In this document: in pieces, positions 8,311 to 15,035 of the stretch
Layout: each line of letters opens with the position of its first letter
How positions within the stretch are numbered: the first letter of the stretch is position 1
Origin: F1-20-MAGs119 sp041164425
GTDB taxonomy: Bacteria > Actinomycetota > Acidimicrobiia > Acidimicrobiales > Ilumatobacteraceae
Assembly: GCA_041164425.1 (NCBI GenBank)
Contig: JBEAPO010000158.1
Span: forward strand, 1 to 20,788
DNA: 20,788 bases
Direction: 5' to 3'
The notes under the pieces: model-generated
Database searches by the model: none
Told to the model about the DNA's origin: nothing
The model's input: the letters and a program-made list of their open reading frames with translations, nothing else
Program-made: the position numbers and the translations under genes

Positions 8311-8370
8311 GCCGACATCAACACGGCTGAGCCGACATCGACACGGCTGAGCCGACATCAACACGGCTGA
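8305..8370. repeat. Three tandem 20-bp repeats with palindromic core, rne-rplU gap
   Basis: The unit GCCGACATCAACACGGCTGA occurs three times in direct succession (8311-8330, 8331-8350, 8351-8370). The copies are identical except for one base at 8340. The preceding GGCTGA (8305-8310) is a partial copy that supplies the rne stop codon. Across each junction lies the near-palindrome CGGCTGAGCCG (8304-8314, 8324-8334, 8344-8354), spaced 20 bp apart, about two helical turns. Within each unit AGCCG can also pair with CGGCT around a 9-base loop. It may be a chance tandem duplication, a regulator-binding array, or leader RNA structure. Confidence 0.9.
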
Positions 8371-8374
8371 GGGG

Positions 8375-8403
8375 TTGGGGACGCTCGGCGGCCCTTGTAG
8401 GCT
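8375..8403 (+). promoter_or_regulatory. Candidate rplU-rpmA promoter
   Basis: TTGGGG at 8375-8380 and TAGGCT at 8398-8403 are separated by 17 bp, a good spacing for a housekeeping sigma factor with a TAnnnT -10. Only 11 bases separate the -10 from the rplU ATG, so the transcript would have a leader of about 4 bases or none. No clear Shine-Dalgarno precedes rplU, which fits. The promoter lies immediately after the 20-bp tandem repeats. This is inferred from sequence pattern only. Confidence 0.45.
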
Positions 8404-8414
8404 CGGAAACCGCT

Positions 8415-8726
8415 ATGTACGCAGTCATCGCCTCCGGTGGTAAGCAGGAAAAAGTCGCCCAGGGCGAGACCGTCAAGGTCGAACTTCTCGGCGTCGACAA
8501 TGGCACCGAAGTGAAGTTCACTCCGGTTCTTCTCGTCGACGGTGGCACCGTGCTCTCCACGCCCGACCAGTTGAAGAACGCGTCGGTCACCGGCCGCGTC
8601 ATTGCCACGGCCAAAGGGCCGAAGATCGACGGCTTTACTTACAAGCGCCGCACCAACCAGCGTCGTCGCTATGGTCACCGTCAGCAGTACTCCGTCGTTG
8701 AAATCACTTCCATCGCGAAAGGCTGA
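8415..8726 (+). CDS. rplU: 50S ribosomal protein L21
   Basis: Structural protein of the large ribosomal subunit that binds 23S rRNA. It has 103 residues, normal for L21, with the family pattern MYAVIASGGKQEKVAQGETVKVE at the start and the signature KRRTNQRRRYGHRQQYSVVEI near the C-terminus. ATG 8415 is the only sensible start. It is followed by rpmA after 3 bp, the near-universal rplU-rpmA pairing. Confidence 0.97.
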   Translation: MYAVIASGGKQEKVAQGETVKVELLGVDNGTEVKFTPVLLVDGGTVLSTPDQLKNASVTGRVIATAKGPKIDGFTYKRRTNQRRRYGHRQQYSVVEITSIAKG

Positions 8727-8729
8727 GCC

Positions 8730-8987
8730 ATGTCAAAGACCAAAGGTGGCGGCTCCACACGTAACGGCCGCGATTCAAATGCACAGCGCCTCGGTGTCAA
8801 GGCCTTCGATGGCACGCAGATCAATGCCGGTGCAATCCTCGTCCGCCAGCGCGGAACTCGCGTACACCCCGGAAAGAACGTGGGTATCGGCAAGGACGAC
8901 ACCCTCTTCGCCCTTGTTGGCGGCAGCGTGAAGTTCGGGGAGCGTCGCGGCCGCAAGGTCGTCGACGTTCTTCCGTCGAACAACTGA
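8730..8987 (+). CDS. rpmA: 50S ribosomal protein L27
   Basis: Large-subunit ribosomal protein whose N-terminus reaches the peptidyl transferase centre. It has 85 residues. The N-terminus MSKTKGGGSTRNGRDSNAQR and the motif RQRGTRVHPGKNVGIGKDDTLFA are diagnostic. The N-terminus is mature-like, without the cleavable extension seen in Firmicutes. AAAGG at 8718-8722 lies 7 bases before the ATG, and the gap from rplU is 3 bp. The stop sits 6 bp from the end of the convergent dNTPase gene. Confidence 0.97.
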   Translation: MSKTKGGGSTRNGRDSNAQRLGVKAFDGTQINAGAILVRQRGTRVHPGKNVGIGKDDTLFALVGGSVKFGERRGRKVVDVLPSNN

Positions 8988-8997
8988 CCCGAGTCAG
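8984..8997. repeat. Inverted repeat spanning two convergent stop codons
   Basis: CTGAC (8984-8988), CCGA, GTCAG (8993-8997) is a perfect 5-bp inverted repeat. One arm contains the rpmA stop and the other the stop of the minus-strand dNTPase. There is no T-run on either strand, so it would be at best a weak bidirectional transcript end. Confidence 0.5.
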
Positions 8998-10148
8998 CGG
9001 AAGTCGATGCCGACCGGAAGGTCGGACTCTTGCCAATTGAGCAGGTTGACGGCTTGTTGGAACGCGTAGCGGTCGGTCATTCCCCCTACGTACTCGACGA
9101 TCGCCCTCATCATCTCGGGTGACTTCGTCTCGACATCGAGTTGGCGAGTTGCGGGGCAGGCTGACGGGTGTGTGACGTAGTGCTCGACCAACGCTTGAAG
9201 CACTCGGATGACCAAAGCTGCTTGGGCCTGTGATTCGGGGCGCAGATACACGGCCTCGTAGTTGAACTGACGGAAGGCACCGAGTGCCTCGGCCATGTCG
9301 GTCGTCATCGCCACGCGACCCGTGGCGCGGGTGGCGTCGAGCATGCCGTTGATGAACGACGAGATCTGCCTGGCACGCGTGGTGCCGCATCGCTCGCGGA
9401 CGATGGACGGCAGGTCGTTCTTCGAGACGACGCGCGCATCTGCGGCATCTTCGAAGTCGTGGCAGACGTAGGCGATGCGATCGGCCCACGACACGACCTC
9501 GCCTTCGGGAGTCATCGGTGCGGGCCGCGACCATGAGTGATTGCGAATGCCATCGAGGGTTTCGCGACACAGGTTCAATGACGCGAGGGTGACGTCGGCG
9601 CCCCATAGTGCGTGGTCGTATCCGCCGTTGACGAAAGGGCTGAGGGCATCTTCGCTGGCATGACCGCCGGGTCCGTGACCACAGTCGTGGCCGAGCGCGA
9701 TTGCCTCGGTCAGTGCCACGTTGAGACCCAGTGCTCGCGCAATCGCAGTGGCCACCTGCGCCACCTCGAGAGCATGCGTGAGGCGCGTGCGCTGGTGGTC
9801 GTCGGGGAACACAAAAACTTGCGTCTTGCCCGCAAGTCGACGGAAAGCCGCCGCGTGCAGGATGCGATCACGGTCGCGTTCGAAGCAGGTACGGAACGGA
9901 TCGGGTTCTTCGTGTCGTGTGCGTGTACCCGCGCCGATCGCGCGTGTTGCGTTGGGGGCGAGGAGGGTGTTCTCATGATCCTCGCGTTCGTCTCGCGACA
10001 CGAGACGGTGTGTCCCGGTGGCTGCGTGCGAGTCGGAGTGCGCGAAGCGAACGTCGGCGGACGAATGAGACAGCACGTGGCCGGCCATCGTGGAGGCCCA
10101 CACTGCGGCGCGGCTCGTGGAGTCGGAAGGGGGAGTCGAACCGCTCAC
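8994..10148 (-). CDS. dgt: HD-domain deoxynucleoside triphosphate triphosphohydrolase (dGTPase-like)
   Basis: Hydrolyses dNTPs to the deoxynucleoside and tripolyphosphate, limiting dNTP pools. Counting from GTG 10148 it has 384 residues. The family block FERDRDRILHAAAFRRLAGKTQVFVFPDDHQRTRLTHALEVAQ is followed by the HD metal site: His125, His154-Asp155 (GHDCGHGPGGH) and Asp223 (SWADRIAY). The start is uncertain. The family core begins near SRDEREDHENTLLAPNATR, so GTG 10001 gives a normal-looking 335-residue protein and ATG 10088 is intermediate. I chose GTG 10148 because base usage stays coding-like that far and a TATCGT -10 box lies 7 bases upstream, suiting a leaderless start. The gene is divergent from obg by 48 bp. 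In-frame openness further upstream is antisense to obg and is not gene. Confidence 0.85.
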   Translation of the reverse strand: MSGSTPPSDSTSRAAVWASTMAGHVLSHSSADVRFAHSDSHAATGTHRLVSRDEREDHENTLLAPNATRAIGAGTRTRHEEPDPFRTCFERDRDRILHAAAFRRLAGKTQVFVFPDDHQRTRLTHALEVAQVATAIARALGLNVALTEAIALGHDCGHGPGGHASEDALSPFVNGGYDHALWGADVTLASLNLCRETLDGIRNHSWSRPAPMTPEGEVVSWADRIAYVCHDFEDAADARVVSKNDLPSIVRERCGTTRARQISSFINGMLDATRATGRVAMTTDMAEALGAFRQFNYEAVYLRPESQAQAALVIRVLQALVEHYVTHPSACPATRQLDVETKSPEMMRAIVEYVGGMTDRYAFQQAVNLLNWQESDLPVGIDFR

Positions 10149-10155
10149 AAAAGAG

Positions 10156-10186
10156 ACGATAGGTGACAGGTGTGCGCCATTAGCCT
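10156..10186. promoter_or_regulatory. Candidate divergent promoters, dNTPase and obg
   Basis: On the minus strand TATCGT (complement of 10156-10161) lies 7 bases before GTG 10148. On the plus strand TAGCCT (10181-10186) lies 10 bases before the obg ATG. Neither start has a Shine-Dalgarno, and both boxes fit TAnnnT -10 elements placed for leaderless or nearly leaderless mRNAs. I could not identify convincing -35 elements. Confidence 0.35.
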
Positions 10187-10196
10187 GATTAACACC

Positions 10197-11447
10197 ATGA
10201 GTGCCTTCGTCGACGAGTGCCAATTGAACGTGCGCGCCGGCGATGGCGGAGCCGGCTGTGTGAGTTTCCGCCGCGAGGGTCCCGTCGCATTCGGTGGCCC
10301 GAACGGAGGCGATGGCGGCAAGGGCGGTGACGTCTGGCTGGTTGCCGACCACAACGTTGCTTCGCTGCTTGCTTTCCGTGATCACCCCCACCGTCGCGCC
10401 GACGATGGTGTGAACGGGATGGGCAAGGACCTGCACGGCAGGTCCGGTCGCGACCTCGAGGTGCGGGTCCCCGAGGGCACGGTCGTGCGCGACATGTACA
10501 CCGGTGAGGTGCTGGCCGACCTCGTGGCGCACGGCGATCGTTGGCTGGTGGTCGAGGGCGGTCGCGGTGGCCGCGGCAACGCACGATTCCTCTCGAATCG
10601 CCGTCGCGCTCCTAAATTTGCCGAACAGGGTGAGTACGGCGCCGAGCGTTGGTTGAAGCTGGAACTCAAGTTGATGGCTGACGTCGCGCTCGTCGGCTTC
10701 CCGAACGCCGGCAAGAGCACGTTCATCAGTTCGATATCGGCGGCGAAGCCGAAAATTGCGAACTATCCCTTCACGACCCTCGAGCCTCATCTCGGTGTCG
10801 TGCGCGTCGACGACTCGACCGAGTTCGTCGTTGCCGATATTCCGGGCATCATCGAGGGCGCCAGCGAAGGCCGTGGCCTCGGCCATCAGTTCCTGCGTCA
10901 CATCGAACGGGCGCGAGCGCTGTGCATCCTCGTTGACCTTGCGCCGATGGATGGCATGTCCCCCGAGGAGCAAGAGCGCGTCTTGTTGCGCGAACTCGAG
11001 GCCTACGATCCCGGTCTGGTCGAGCGTCCCCGAATCGTTGTGGGAAGCAAGGTCGACGTCGCCAATGTCGCAGCTGTCGAGGCTTGGTCGGGTCTCACGA
11101 TGTCGGCTGTCACCCGCCAAGGAGTGCGGGCCGTCGTCGGAAAGCTCGCCCAGATCGTGTCGCAGGCCCGCGAGGCGATTCCGCCGCGCGAGGCGACGGT
11201 CATCCTGCGCCCAGAGCCTGGGGGCACTTACGTCGAACGCGTCGGCGAAAACGAGTTCCGCGTTCACGGCCGCAATGCCGTGCGGTCGGTTGCGTTGAAC
11301 GACATCACGTCCCCCGAGGCGCTGAACTACATCGACGAACGTCTGAAGAAGATGGGTGTCGGCCGCCTGCTGTCGCGTGCGGGCGCGCAAGACGGCGATG
11401 TCGTGCACGTCGGTGAGTTCTCGTTCGAATACACGGCGGAGCTCTGA
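10197..11447 (+). CDS. obg: GTPase Obg (ribosome assembly, stress)
   Basis: Large P-loop GTPase that associates with the 50S subunit during late assembly and with stringent-response signalling. It has 416 residues from ATG 10197 in three domains. The first is the Gly-rich Obg fold, residues 1 to about 158 (VRAGDGGAGCVSFRRE, GGPNGGDGGKGGDV, EGGRGGRGNARF). The second is the G domain, with GFPNAGKS at 167-174, YPFTTLEPHLG, and DIPGIIEGAS. The third is the C-terminal OCT domain (TYVERVGENEFRVHGRNA...LLSRAGAQDGDVVHVGEFSFEY). The G4 motif is SKVD (284-287) instead of the usual NKxD. The GTG at 10170 would add nine residues but overlaps the proposed -10, so the ATG is preferred. It follows the familiar rplU-rpmA-obg order, here interrupted by the inverted dNTPase gene, and is coupled to proB. 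Confidence 0.96.
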   Translation: MSAFVDECQLNVRAGDGGAGCVSFRREGPVAFGGPNGGDGGKGGDVWLVADHNVASLLAFRDHPHRRADDGVNGMGKDLHGRSGRDLEVRVPEGTVVRDMYTGEVLADLVAHGDRWLVVEGGRGGRGNARFLSNRRRAPKFAEQGEYGAERWLKLELKLMADVALVGFPNAGKSTFISSISAAKPKIANYPFTTLEPHLGVVRVDDSTEFVVADIPGIIEGASEGRGLGHQFLRHIERARALCILVDLAPMDGMSPEEQERVLLRELEAYDPGLVERPRIVVGSKVDVANVAAVEAWSGLTMSAVTRQGVRAVVGKLAQIVSQAREAIPPREATVILRPEPGGTYVERVGENEFRVHGRNAVRSVALNDITSPEALNYIDERLKKMGVGRLLSRAGAQDGDVVHVGEFSFEYTAEL

Positions 11448-11448
11448 C

Positions 11449-12546
11449 ATGCGCGTCGTCGTCAAGGTGGGCACCAGTTCGGTCACGCACGCCGATGGAA
11501 CGTTGAACGCCGACATGTTCACATCTCTCGCGGCGCAGATCGCGCAGTTACGCAACAATGGCCACGAAGTTCTTCTCGTCACAAGTGGCGCCGTTGCCGC
11601 CGGTGTCGCTGCCCTTGGCCTTGCGCAGCGGCCGTCCGACATGGGAACACTGCAGGCGCTTGCCGCGATCGGCCAGAGTCGATTGATGGAGCGCTACAAC
11701 ACCGTCTTCGCACCACATGGTGTGGTGACGGGGCAGGTGTTGCTCGTGCCCCACGACTTCGGTGATCGTCAGCAGTACCTTCACGCCCGGCAGACGCTCA
11801 CACGTCTCCTCGAGATCGGCGTGCTGCCCGTGATCAACGAGAATGACGCCATCGCGAACGACGAAATCAGGTTTGGTGACAACGACCGCATCGCGGCGTT
11901 GGTTGCGCACAGCGTGGCCGCCGACGTGCTGGTGTTGCTCACCGACCAAGAGGGCCTCTACACCAGCGACCCACGCTCGAACGCGGATGCAAATTTGATC
12001 GACGTCGTGTCCACCGACGACGACCTGCTCAGTGTGGATGCGGGCAGCGCGGGGACGGTGCGCGGTAGTGGCGGCATGGCGTCGAAGCTGTCGGCCGCGC
12101 GCATTGCGTCGTGGTCAGGTGTGCGAACGGTCATTGCTCGTGCCGCGCGCGACAACGTGCTCGTCGATGCGGTGGATCCAGCAGTTTCGGTCGGGACGAC
12201 TTTCCTCGGTCGCGACCGTCAACTCTCTGCGCGACGACTGTGGATCGCTTTCGCTGCCCAACCCGAGGGCCGCTTGGTCATCGATGCCGGCGCAGTTTCG
12301 GCAATCGAGTCACGCGGTACGTCGTTGTTGTCGCCGGGGGTCTCGTCTGTGGAGGGCGATTTTGCGGATGGCGACGTTGTCGACATCGTCGCCTCTTCGG
12401 GTCATCTGGTTGCGCGCGGTTCCGTGGCAATGTCTCGATCGGAGCTCGCGGCGATCGTCGGAAAACGGACAACCGATCTTGCCCACGGCGTTTCGACTCT
12501 CGTCGTGCACCGCGACGAGATGGTGGTTCTCAGCGCCCTGCGCTGA
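11449..12546 (+). CDS. proB: Glutamate 5-kinase
   Basis: Phosphorylates L-glutamate to gamma-glutamyl phosphate, the first and feedback-controlled step of proline synthesis, in the cytoplasm. It has 365 residues. The amino acid kinase domain (1 to about 255) shows VVVKVGTSSV, LVTSGAVAAG, QVLLVPHDFGDRQQY, PVINENDAIANDEIRFGDND, LLTDQEGLYTSDPR and GTVRGSGGMASKLSAA. The C-terminal PUA domain spans about 270-365 (GRLVIDAGAVSAIESRGTSLLSPGVSSV). ATG 11449 is one base after the obg stop, with GGAG at 11438-11441 seven bases upstream. proA is not adjacent, unlike many actinobacterial obg-proB-proA clusters. The 3' end overlaps the convergent murJ by 17 bp. Confidence 0.96.
   Translation: MRVVVKVGTSSVTHADGTLNADMFTSLAAQIAQLRNNGHEVLLVTSGAVAAGVAALGLAQRPSDMGTLQALAAIGQSRLMERYNTVFAPHGVVTGQVLLVPHDFGDRQQYLHARQTLTRLLEIGVLPVINENDAIANDEIRFGDNDRIAALVAHSVAADVLVLLTDQEGLYTSDPRSNADANLIDVVSTDDDLLSVDAGSAGTVRGSGGMASKLSAARIASWSGVRTVIARAARDNVLVDAVDPAVSVGTTFLGRDRQLSARRLWIAFAAQPEGRLVIDAGAVSAIESRGTSLLSPGVSSVEGDFADGDVVDIVASSGHLVARGSVAMSRSELAAIVGKRTTDLAHGVSTLVVHRDEMVVLSALR
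12530..12546. repeat. Inverted repeat spanning the proB/murJ stop codons
   Basis: TCAGCGC (12530-12536), CCT, GCGCTGA (12540-12546) is a perfect 7-bp inverted repeat. Its outer ends are exactly the murJ stop (minus strand) and the proB stop (plus strand). It overlaps and would compete with the terminator-like stem at 12538-12561. Confidence 0.75.
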
Positions 12547-14119
12547 AGCCGCGCAGTTTTTCGACGACTTCGGTCGTCTCGCGCACGCGCAAGATCCACA
12601 GCGAAGCCACGTACACCAGCCCTCCGACGGCAAACGAAGCAACGGTCCGAACGACCGCCCCGATGCCCGCTGTGGCGCCGATCGCGCGACCGATCGCCCA
12701 AGCTGTCGCTGCGGCGGGAAGGGTTGCTGCAAGCATCGGCGCGAGTGAACGCATCAATGCGAGCGATGCGAACTCGGGGTGACGACGTTCGACGACCACC
12801 AACGCAACAACCGCACTTACGAGGTACGCGACTCCAAATGCCAGGCCGAGACCCAGGACTCCGTAGCGTCCGACCAAGACGAATGCGAGCGCCACGTTGA
12901 ATGCGTTTTCGAAACAGTTGATGACAAATGGCGTGCGAGTGTCCTCGTGTGCATAGAAGCCCCGCAGGACGAAGATGTAGACCGAGAAGCCGACGAGCCC
13001 GATCGAGAAGCCCATCAGTGCGCGGGCGGTGGTGTGTGCAGCATCCGCGGTGAAGTTGCCGTGCTGGAGAAGCGCGCCGACCATCGGTCGCGACGTGACG
13101 AAGAACAGCGCGGCGAACGGCAGGGTGAGCATCGTGATGAGTCGCACCCCTAGCGACAGCCGAGCAACGAAGGCTTCTCTGTTGGCCGAGGCCGCAGCCC
13201 TTGCGAGGTCGGGCGCAAATGTCGTGGTGATCGATGCGGCGAGGAGTGCATGGGGAAGTTGGAAGAACGTGAACGCCTTTGTGTACGCATCGGGACCACC
13301 GCTGCCGGGTTCGGCCAGGTTGCGTACGACGACCAAGGCGACCTGATTGGTGAGTGCGTAGCCAAATGTCCAAAGGGACAAGCGTGCGAGGCGGCGAACG
13401 GCAGGGTGGCGGAAGTCGGGTCGGAATCCGACGGACAGACCTGCAGCGCGGGCCACGAGAAGCACGATGAGGGACGTCGTTGCAATTCCAAGGGTTGCGC
13501 CACCCCCCAACAGCCAACGTAGGCCCGAGTTGTCGGCAATGGTGTCGAGGCCGGGCCGCCCATCGATCGACAACGGGATGAGAGCCAGCAATCCGACGAT
13601 GATGATGTTCGAGGCGACGGGTGCCCAGGCAGCGGCAGTGAACTTGCGCCGTGCGTTCAATGCCGCTGTCGCGAGCGCGGTGAGACCGTAGAAAAAGATC
13701 TGGACGAGAAAAACACGAGCGAGCATGGTGCCGATGTCGCGGTATCGGTCGGCGTCGATTCCCGGAGCGGGGTTCAACGAAAACAGTCGGAAGATGAATG
13801 GTGCGCACAGGACGGCGACTGCCGTAAGCGCGGCGAGCGTCACGATCGCTGTCGACACGACGGCGCGTTCAGCGTCGTCGTCGTCATCGTGGAAGAGGCG
13901 CGTGAAGACGGGCACCAACGCCGCGGAAAACACTCCGCCGATGAGGAGTTCGTAGATGGAGTTGGGCGAATTGTTGGCGCCGTCGTACGCATCGGCCACT
14001 GCGGTCTGGCCGATGACGATGCCGAACACGACAATCCGGGCGAGACCCGTGACGCGCGACACCGCGGTTCCCGCGGCGACGGCGAGGTTGGTTCGCAGCA
14101 GGTCGCGCGGCGCATCCAT
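12530..14119 (-). CDS. murJ: Lipid II flippase MurJ
   Basis: MOP-superfamily membrane transporter that moves lipid II across the cytoplasmic membrane for wall synthesis. It has 529 residues and about fourteen hydrophobic helices. Diagnostic segments are LAVAAGTAVSRVTGLARIVVFG at the N-terminus, AYDGANNSPNSIYELLIGGVFSAALVPVFTR, VQIFFYGLTALATAALNARRKFTAAAWAPV, ITTTFAPDLARAA, and RGFYAHEDTRTPFVIN. The acidic cluster DDDDDAE after helix 2 lies in a cytoplasmic loop. The start ATG has no Shine-Dalgarno but has TAGGGT ten bases upstream, half of a palindrome shared with the divergent MoxR gene. It lacks the long C-terminal kinase-like domain found in mycobacterial MviN. It supplies substrate to the RodA/PBP2 pair encoded in the same window. 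Confidence 0.95.
   Translation of the reverse strand: MDAPRDLLRTNLAVAAGTAVSRVTGLARIVVFGIVIGQTAVADAYDGANNSPNSIYELLIGGVFSAALVPVFTRLFHDDDDDAERAVVSTAIVTLAALTAVAVLCAPFIFRLFSLNPAPGIDADRYRDIGTMLARVFLVQIFFYGLTALATAALNARRKFTAAAWAPVASNIIIVGLLALIPLSIDGRPGLDTIADNSGLRWLLGGGATLGIATTSLIVLLVARAAGLSVGFRPDFRHPAVRRLARLSLWTFGYALTNQVALVVVRNLAEPGSGGPDAYTKAFTFFQLPHALLAASITTTFAPDLARAAASANREAFVARLSLGVRLITMLTLPFAALFFVTSRPMVGALLQHGNFTADAAHTTARALMGFSIGLVGFSVYIFVLRGFYAHEDTRTPFVINCFENAFNVALAFVLVGRYGVLGLGLAFGVAYLVSAVVALVVVERRHPEFASLALMRSLAPMLAATLPAAATAWAIGRAIGATAGIGAVVRTVASFAVGGLVYVASLWILRVRETTEVVEKLRGFSAGR
12538..12561 (+). terminator. Probable intrinsic terminator of obg-proB
   Basis: CTGCGC (12538-12543), a 7-base loop TGAAGCC, GCGCAG (12551-12556), then TTTTT (12557-12561). 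It is a perfect GC-rich 6-bp stem followed directly by a T-run on the plus strand, starting within the last codons of proB and lying inside the 3' coding end of murJ. It would end proB transcription before deep antisense reading of murJ. The stem is short, so its efficiency is uncertain. Confidence 0.55.
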
Positions 14120-14129
14120 TGGTGGCCCA

Positions 14130-14149
14130 ACCCTACCGAACGGTAGGGT
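14130..14149. promoter_or_regulatory. Palindromic divergent promoter between murJ and the MoxR operon
   Basis: ACCCTACCGAACGGTAGGGT is a perfect inverted repeat with 9-bp arms and an AA centre, filling most of the 36-bp gap between two divergent start codons. Each arm ends in TAGGGT, a TAnnnT -10 candidate. On the plus strand it lies 6 bases before ATG 14156, and on the minus strand 10 bases before ATG 14119. Neither gene has a Shine-Dalgarno. A repressor covering the palindrome would block both -10 elements (inference). Confidence 0.6.
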
Positions 14150-14155
14150 GCAGGC

Positions 14156-15022
14156 ATGGGGAACCGCTTCGATTCAGTGCAGGCTGTCCGTGAAGGCCTG
14201 AAAAAGGTCAACTATCTCGCCGATGACGGTATTGCAAGCGTGGCATTCCTTGCCGACCGCCTCGGCAAGCCGGTTCTCGTCGAGGGTCCTGCCGGAACCG
14301 GCAAGACCCAGCTAGCCAAGAGCATCGCCGACCTCATCGGTGCGCGACTCATCCGTCTGCAGTGCTACGAGGGCCTCGACGAATCCAAAGCCCTCTATGA
14401 GTGGAACTACAAGAAACAGCTGTTGCGCATCCAGGCCGACAAGAACAGTGACTCATGGTCTGAAGTGCACGACGACATCTTCAGCGAGGAATTTCTCTTG
14501 ACCCGTCCGCTGCTCGAGGCCATCCGCGCCGACGAGCCGGTGGTCTTGTTGATCGATGAAGTCGACCGCGTCGAAGTCGAGACCGAGGCCCTTCTGCTCG
14601 AGATCCTGAGCGAATACCAGGTGTCGATTCCCGAACTCGGAACCATCACCGCCAAGCAGATCCCGCTGGTGTTCCTCACATCGAACAACACGCGGGAACT
14701 CTCCGAGGCGTTGAAACGCCGTTGTCTCTTCCTTCACGTCGACTATCCAGACATGGACCGTGAAAAGGAAATTGTGCTGGCCAAGGTCGACGGGATCTCC
14801 GAGCATCTCGCCGACCAGATTGCTCGCATCGTGCGAAGCATCCGTCAATTGGACCTGAAGAAGGCACCGTCTGTCAGTGAGACCCTCGACTGGGCGCGAA
14901 CGTTGATGCTGCTCGGAATCGAGCACATCGATGCCGAGCAGGCCAAGGAGACCCTGCACATCCTCCTCAAGTACCAGACCGACATCGCCAAGGCGGCGAA
15001 GGAACTGTCGTCGGACAAGTAG
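14156..15022 (+). CDS. MoxR-family AAA+ ATPase (CoxD-like)
   Basis: A 288-residue AAA+ ATPase of the MoxR/CoxD type, proteins thought to act as chaperones or metal-centre maturases together with VWA-domain partners. Walker A is GPAGTGKT at 44-51, and Walker B is LLIDEVD with Asp134-Glu135. Sensor 1 is FLTSNNTRELSEALKRRC, which includes the arginine-finger region. The C-terminal helical lid spans about 215-288. The core resembles CoxD of CO dehydrogenase clusters, but no CO dehydrogenase genes are in the window, so the client is unknown. The start ATG lies 6 bases after a TAGGGT box with no Shine-Dalgarno, as expected for a leaderless mRNA. It precedes its VWA partner by 13 bp. Confidence 0.9.
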   Translation: MGNRFDSVQAVREGLKKVNYLADDGIASVAFLADRLGKPVLVEGPAGTGKTQLAKSIADLIGARLIRLQCYEGLDESKALYEWNYKKQLLRIQADKNSDSWSEVHDDIFSEEFLLTRPLLEAIRADEPVVLLIDEVDRVEVETEALLLEILSEYQVSIPELGTITAKQIPLVFLTSNNTRELSEALKRRCLFLHVDYPDMDREKEIVLAKVDGISEHLADQIARIVRSIRQLDLKKAPSVSETLDWARTLMLLGIEHIDAEQAKETLHILLKYQTDIAKAAKELSSDK

Positions 15023-15035
15023 CGAGAAGCGCACG

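Noticed and set aside
8311..8370. Tandem repeats as a CRISPR array
   Set aside because: Units abut directly with no spacers, number only three and have no cas genes nearby.
10149..11642. Minus-strand frame staying open from the dNTPase through all of obg (882 codons in total)
   Set aside because: It is the mirror of the obg codons in GC-rich DNA; protein family similarity stops near 10001 and obg is certain on the other strand.
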